From NCBI RefSeq assembly GCF_007556585.1, contig NZ_VJNA01000007.1, positions 46,939 to 110,938 of the forward strand: a stretch of DNA of 64,000 bases. Reading direction: 5' to 3'. This DNA comes from Tepidimonas aquatica (lineage in GTDB: Bacteria; Pseudomonadota; Gammaproteobacteria; Burkholderiales; Burkholderiaceae_C). Made by a program: the position numbers and the translations under genes. A model generated the notes under the pieces. The model made no database searches, had not been told where the DNA came from, and saw only the letters and a list, made by a program, of their open reading frames with translations. Below, in pieces: positions 60,693-64,000 of the stretch. The first letter of the stretch is position 1; each line of letters opens with the position of its first letter.

Positions 60693-60708
60693 GGTTTCAC
60701 GTGAAACG
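60693..60708. other. parS site 3 (upstream of mnmG)
   Basis: GGTTTCACGTGAAACG carries the perfect 14-bp core GTTTCACGTGAAAC. It sits in the gap upstream of mnmG, some 90 bases before its start codon, so ParB binding could affect transcription of the operon as well as segregation. Confidence 0.87.
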
Positions 60709-60838
60709 CAGCCCATCGATACCCCGCCCCCCTTGCTCCACATCAAGGCGCTGGCATACATTACCTGTACAGTCAACAGGCGGCCCAAGTGGGGCCAACG
60801 CGCTGGCTTTTGCAACACCTTCCGCACAGGAGCACACC

Positions 60839-61048
60839 ATGACCCGTAACGTCGGCGGCATCGACCGCGTCATTCGCATCGTCGTGGGCGCTGCGCTGAT
60901 TCTGGGCGCCGTCACCGAAACGATCGGCGTATGGGGCTGGATCGGCATCGTGCCGCTGGCCACCGGCCTGATCGGCTGGTGCCCGCCCTACGCCATCTTT
61001 GGCATCAACACCTGCAAGGCCCATTCGGGCGACAACCCTACCCACTGA
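60839..61048 (+). CDS. DUF2892 (YgaP-type transmembrane) small membrane protein
   Basis: A 69-residue protein with two hydrophobic helices: MTRNVGGIDRVIRIVVGAAL, then WGWIGIVPLATGLIGWCPPYAIFGINTC. The ending GWCPPYAIFGINTC is the mark of the DUF2892 inner-membrane family, also found fused to rhodaneses. Function unknown; two cysteines may act in sulfur handling. ATG at 60839 follows AGGAG. Upstream, CCTGT-ACAGTCA-ACAGG (around 60770-60780) is a small inverted repeat that may be an operator. Confidence 0.87.
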   Translation: MTRNVGGIDRVIRIVVGAALILGAVTETIGVWGWIGIVPLATGLIGWCPPYAIFGINTCKAHSGDNPTH

Positions 61049-61063
61049 CTGTGGTTGAGCCTC

Positions 61064-61120
61064 GCGGCGCCCCAGGCAGCTGGGTGCGCAGGAGGCAGCC
61101 CCAGCTGCCTGGGGCGCCGC
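61064..61120. repeat. Perfect 21-bp inverted repeat between convergent genes
   Basis: Positions 61064-61084 and 61100-61120 are exact reverse complements over 21 bp, with a 15-base loop; the arms contain GGCGCCCCAGG / CCTGGGGCGCC. There is no T-run on either side. It lies between the ends of two convergent genes, so it probably acts as a two-way transcription barrier or mRNA 3' stabiliser in a GC-rich genome. A repeat element of REP type is another possibility. Confidence 0.85.
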
Positions 61121-61133
61121 CGAACGGTTGCGC

Positions 61134-62960
61134 TCATGCCCCTACGGCACCCTTAAGGGCCAACTGCGCCCTTGTCCAAGCCAAGTCATCGGCGGCGATC
61201 CAACGCTGAACGTCGTGCGCCGGCAGCGCCGGCGCCAACAGCCAGCCCTGCATGGCGTCGACACGGCTGCGACGCAAGTGGTGCGCCTGCGCCGGTGTTT
61301 CCACCCCTTCGGCCACGGTGCGCAGCCGCAACAGCCGCGCCAAGCGCGCCACGCCGCGCACCATCGCCGCGTCGGTGGCGTTGTCGGGCAGCTCACACAC
61401 AAACTCGCGGCCGATTTTGATGCAGTGCAACGGCAGCCGCTTCAGTTGGGCCAGCGACGAATGCCCGGTGCCGAAGTCGTCCAGCGCCAGCTGCACCCCC
61501 TGCGCCATCAAATGCTGCAACGTGGCGCGCGCCTGCTGCGGGTTGGCCATGGCCTGCGTCTCGGTGATCTCGAGCTCCAGCGCATCGCCGGGCAGGCCGT
61601 GGCGGCGCAGCGCGCCCTGCACCCGCTGCGGCCAATCCGACAAGCGAAACTGCTGCGCCGACACATTGACCGCCACGCGCACCTGGGCGCCCTGCGCCCG
61701 CCAGCGCGCCGCCTGGGCGCACGCCTCGTCGAGCACCCAGTCGCCCAGGGCGACGATCAGCCCGGTGCGCTCGGCCACCGCGATGCATTGCGCCGGCGAC
61801 ACCGCCCCCAGTACGGGGTCGTGCCAACGCAGCAACGCTTCCACGGCATCGACGCGTTCGCCGGCCACATGCCACTGCGGCTGGTAGTGCAGGGCCAGCC
61901 CCTGGCCATCGTGCAAGGCCTGCTGCAAGCGTTCGTGCAGGCGCACGCGCGCGTCCAACGCATGGCGCATGCGCGCGTCGTAGCGCACCACACCGCCACG
62001 ACCACCGTCCTTGGCGGCGTACATGGCCAAATCGACGCAGCGCAGCAGCACGTCGGCATCGCGCGCATCGTCCGGGAACAGGGCCACCCCAATCGAGGCG
62101 TTGGTGCGCAGCTCGCAGCCGTCCACTGCGTAGGGTTGCTGCAGCGCCCCCAACAGTTTGCGCGCCACGGTCTCGGCGGCGGCATCGTGCACCTCCGGCA
62201 GCAGCACCAAAAACTCGTCGCCCCCAAGGCGCGCCACGAGGCCACTCTCGCGCAAGTGCGCGCGCAGCCGGCGCGCCACCTCGACCAGCAGGCGGTCCCC
62301 GGCGGCATGCCCGTACCCGTCGTTGATGGCTTTGAAGTCATCCAGGTCCAGCAGCAACACCGCGCCGCAGCGCCCGCTGCGCAGGGCTTGGCGCAGCGTC
62401 AGTTGCAGCAGCTCGTGCAGCTGGGCGCGGTTGTACAAGCCGGTCAGCGCGTCGTGCGCGGCCTGATGGCGCAACGCGTCGCCCAGGCGCCGGGCCTCGC
62501 TGACGTCGCGCATGAACACCACCGCACACGGTGCACCGGCCACCGTGCAGGCCCCCAAGGCGATGTCCACCGGCACCTCGTGGCCGGCGCGGTGGCGCAG
62601 CCGCAGGTTGGTCACCCGGCCCATCGGGCGGGTGTATGGTCGCTGAAAATACTGCGCCACCCACTGCCGGTGACGGCCCTGCAGCCCCTGCGGCAGCAAG
62701 ATATCCAGCGGCTGATCGACCAACGCTTGTGGCGCGTAGCCCGTCAGCACGCCCGCTGCGGCGTTGGCCAGCACGATGGTGCCCTGCGCATCGACCAACA
62801 GCACCGCGTCGGGCGCGGCGGCCAGCATGGTCCGCTCGATACCCTGCCCGCCGGGGGCGTCACCGTCGGCCAGCGCATCTTGCACGGCACGGGCAAGTGC
62901 CAGCGCCGGCGTCGACGGCGCATCACCGACACCAGCGCTATGGGGCGGCTCCAACTTCAT
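61134..62960 (-). CDS. PAS-GGDEF-EAL c-di-GMP signalling protein
   Basis: A 608-residue protein: PAS (about 42-155), GGDEF (about 165-330, GGDEF at 246-250, I-site absent: RESG) and EAL (about 345-600). EAL catalytic motifs are kept: EALLRW (E374), VNVSAQQF, ELEITET, LALDDFGTGHSSL (494-499) and AEGVETPAQA; KIGREF has glycine in place of the usual KID aspartate. Both making and breaking c-di-GMP are possible; the phosphodiesterase looks nearly canonical. No membrane segment is seen, so it is cytoplasmic and the PAS may sense redox or a small ligand. It starts 12 bases after the chemoreceptor remnant, likely in one transcript. Confidence 0.92.
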   Translation of the reverse strand: MKLEPPHSAGVGDAPSTPALALARAVQDALADGDAPGGQGIERTMLAAAPDAVLLVDAQGTIVLANAAAGVLTGYAPQALVDQPLDILLPQGLQGRHRQWVAQYFQRPYTRPMGRVTNLRLRHRAGHEVPVDIALGACTVAGAPCAVVFMRDVSEARRLGDALRHQAAHDALTGLYNRAQLHELLQLTLRQALRSGRCGAVLLLDLDDFKAINDGYGHAAGDRLLVEVARRLRAHLRESGLVARLGGDEFLVLLPEVHDAAAETVARKLLGALQQPYAVDGCELRTNASIGVALFPDDARDADVLLRCVDLAMYAAKDGGRGGVVRYDARMRHALDARVRLHERLQQALHDGQGLALHYQPQWHVAGERVDAVEALLRWHDPVLGAVSPAQCIAVAERTGLIVALGDWVLDEACAQAARWRAQGAQVRVAVNVSAQQFRLSDWPQRVQGALRRHGLPGDALELEITETQAMANPQQARATLQHLMAQGVQLALDDFGTGHSSLAQLKRLPLHCIKIGREFVCELPDNATDAAMVRGVARLARLLRLRTVAEGVETPAQAHHLRRSRVDAMQGWLLAPALPAHDVQRWIAADDLAWTRAQLALKGAVGA

Positions 62961-62972
62961 CGCCCACCCCGT

Positions 62973-63608
62973 TCAGGCCTCACGCCGCCGGGCCTGCGCC
63001 TGGGTCAGGCGCACTCGGCTGTTGGCGGCGGTGGTGTCCCAGCGGGCCGAGGCGGCCACCGTCGGGCGCGCCCCGCTGCGCCACACCTCGACCGCTTCGG
63101 CCAGCCGCTCGGACTGCTGGTGCAGCGTGCGCGCGGCTGCGCTCATTTGCTCCACCAAGACGGCGTTGCTCTGGGTGTTTTGATCCAGCTGCGCCACCGC
63201 CTCGGCCACGCTGCTGGGGATCAAGGTCTTGATTTCCTTGGCTGTGTCGGCGCTGCCCTGCGCAAGTGCCCACACCTCCCCGGCCACCACGGCAAAGCCG
63301 CGCCCCGCTTCACCCGCGCGGGCGGCTTCCACCGCGGCGTTAAGCGCCAGGTTGCGGCGGTTTTTGATCAACGCCGTCCACGACTCGCCGCCCTTGATCG
63401 TGCGCCACATGTCTTCGAACGCCTCCAGCGGCATGTCGGGGTGGCACACCATGTTGTGCGGCTGGCCGGTCAGTTCCTCCGCCTCACAGATGGCCACGAA
63501 CGCCGAATTGGCGTACACGATGCGACCTTTGGGGTCGGTGGTGGACGGCAGTGTCTGGCGCCCGTCGAACGGGTACTCGCGCTGGGTGACGGGTTCGTTG
63601 ATGCGCAT
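62973..63608 (-). CDS. Shortened Aer-like PAS/methyl-accepting chemotaxis protein
   Basis: A 211-residue protein assembled from pieces of an Aer-type receptor. Residues 1-85 are the start of the Aer PAS domain ([37 protein letters not shown]); it then jumps without a break in frame to the MCP hairpin tip ([27 protein letters not shown]), and after KEIKTLI jumps again to the final coiled-coil ([29 protein letters not shown]). The rest of PAS, the membrane helices, HAMP and part of the signalling helix are missing. It may be a decayed gene or a soluble mini-receptor. ATG at 63608 matches Aer starts. Confidence 0.78.
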   Translation of the reverse strand: MRINEPVTQREYPFDGRQTLPSTTDPKGRIVYANSAFVAICEAEELTGQPHNMVCHPDMPLEAFEDMWRTIKGGESWTALIKNRRNLALNAAVEAARAGEAGRGFAVVAGEVWALAQGSADTAKEIKTLIPSSVAEAVAQLDQNTQSNAVLVEQMSAAARTLHQQSERLAEAVEVWRSGARPTVAASARWDTTAANSRVRLTQAQARRREA

Positions 63609-63868
63609 CGGGTGTTTCCCAGATGGGCAAATGGAGAGCATGGGACTCACCTTCAGGATTTCGGAAGACAGCCGCTGCGTCAAGGGACTTTGACCTCAAT
63701 CAAACAGCGTTTACGCACGTGGATGCCAAATGTCACCAGATGATGGGTTTATATGCTTATTTTGATGCGATGAGGAATGAGGCGTGGTCCGATGCGCACC
63801 CTGATGGCGTTGGTCATGACGGCGCCACGGGATCAAGTGCCGGACAGGATCCCACCCCCGGGTTTTCC
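63609..63868. other. Intergenic stretch before the IS fragment
   Basis: About 260 bases without a recognisable gene. It holds the upstream region of the chemoreceptor remnant, an AT-rich part around 63750-63780 and then GC-rich sequence next to the transposase end. I see no clear promoter or complete terminal repeat. Confidence 0.4.
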
Positions 63869-64000
63869 CTAGGTGTCAGGTCCCGGACGATTGCGTGGCA
63901 CTTTTATGAAAAGTTCCGGTTTTTCTTTGTACCATCTTTTCATGGCCTCGATGGGCGGGACATGTCCCAGGGCTTTCTGGGGGATGTGGTGATTGTACAG
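63869..64000 (-). mobile_element. C-terminal end of an IS481-type transposase (runs off the window)
   Basis: The minus strand reads LYNHHIPQKALGHVPPIEA then MKRWYKEKPELF and ends PRNRPGPDT before TAG at 63871-63869. This is the end of an integrase-core transposase of the IS481 group (LYN/H-x-x-x-P-x-x-x-L-G-x-x-P-P motif). The rest lies beyond the right edge. TGTCAGGTCCCGG at 63874-63886 overlaps the last codons and could belong to the terminal inverted repeat, but the other end is needed to tell. Confidence 0.8.

Noticed and set aside
61128..63743. An 871-codon open frame on the plus strand opposite the PAS-GGDEF-EAL gene
   Set aside because: The minus strand encodes complete, motif-bearing domains; the plus-strand product is low-complexity His/Arg/Gln sequence.

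Overview
The window is GC-rich chromosome from a Gram-negative betaproteobacterium, most likely a member of Burkholderiales. This rests on gene content and order: lptA-lptB-rpoN, flhDC, mnmG-rsmG-parA-parB, a paa operon controlled by PaaX, and a Neisseria-type II-C CRISPR-Cas9 locus. The genus cannot be fixed from the sequence alone. Coding density is high and many neighbouring genes overlap by 1-4 bases (ATGA/GTGA junctions), so most of the window is organised as operons.

Layout. 0-5.6 kb (minus strand): recQ (cut by the left edge), a rhodanese, hemB, a two-receiver diguanylate cyclase, a small Cys-rich protein and malate synthase G. 5.7-6.7 kb: a LysR regulator. 6.68-11.67 kb: a complete type II-C CRISPR-Cas locus made of a short tracrRNA gene (minus strand), cas9, cas1, cas2 and a four-repeat array whose crRNAs are read from the minus strand. 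11.9-15.8 kb: a class II aldolase, then a minus-strand lysine catabolism operon (LysE exporter, DavB, DavA). 15.9-24.9 kb: an island of visibly lower GC carrying an EutR-like regulator, ethanolamine permease, EutB, EutC and a PotDABC-type polyamine/amine ABC transporter. 24.9-34.6 kb (plus strand): ArgP, DUF2237, an agmatinase-family enzyme, argS, a SPOR protein, DsbA, lptA, lptB, rpoN and an RlmL-type methyltransferase. 34.7-34.8 kb: a candidate small RNA ending in a strong terminator.

34.8-50.0 kb (minus strand): a phenylacetate degradation operon, paaX-[operator]-paaI-paaK-paaA-B-C-D-E, then a branched-chain-type ABC transporter (substrate-binding protein, LivH, a LivM-LivG fusion, LivF), then paaZ and paaJ. 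paaF, paaG and paaH are not in the window. 50.0-52.6 kb: flhDC, a toxin-antitoxin pair and a PduO-type cobalamin adenosyltransferase that could supply the AdoCbl used by EutBC. 52.7-56.1 kb: an FAD-linked 2-hydroxyacid dehydrogenase, a diguanylate cyclase gene broken in its sensory half and a membrane-anchored methyltransferase. 56.1-60.7 kb: parB, parA, rsmG and mnmG with three near-consensus parS sites, which suggests that the replication origin is close. 60.8-64.0 kb: a DUF2892 membrane protein, a long perfect hairpin, a PAS-GGDEF-EAL protein, a shrunken Aer-like chemoreceptor and the C-terminal end of an IS481-type transposase at the right edge.

The main themes are amine and amino-acid use (lysine, ethanolamine, polyamines), aromatic-acid degradation, c-di-GMP and chemotaxis signalling, and CRISPR immunity. 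The most unusual element is the CRISPR locus: its natural tracrRNA is predicted to be only about 84 nt, with a promoter that lies across the cas9 start codon on the opposite strand.
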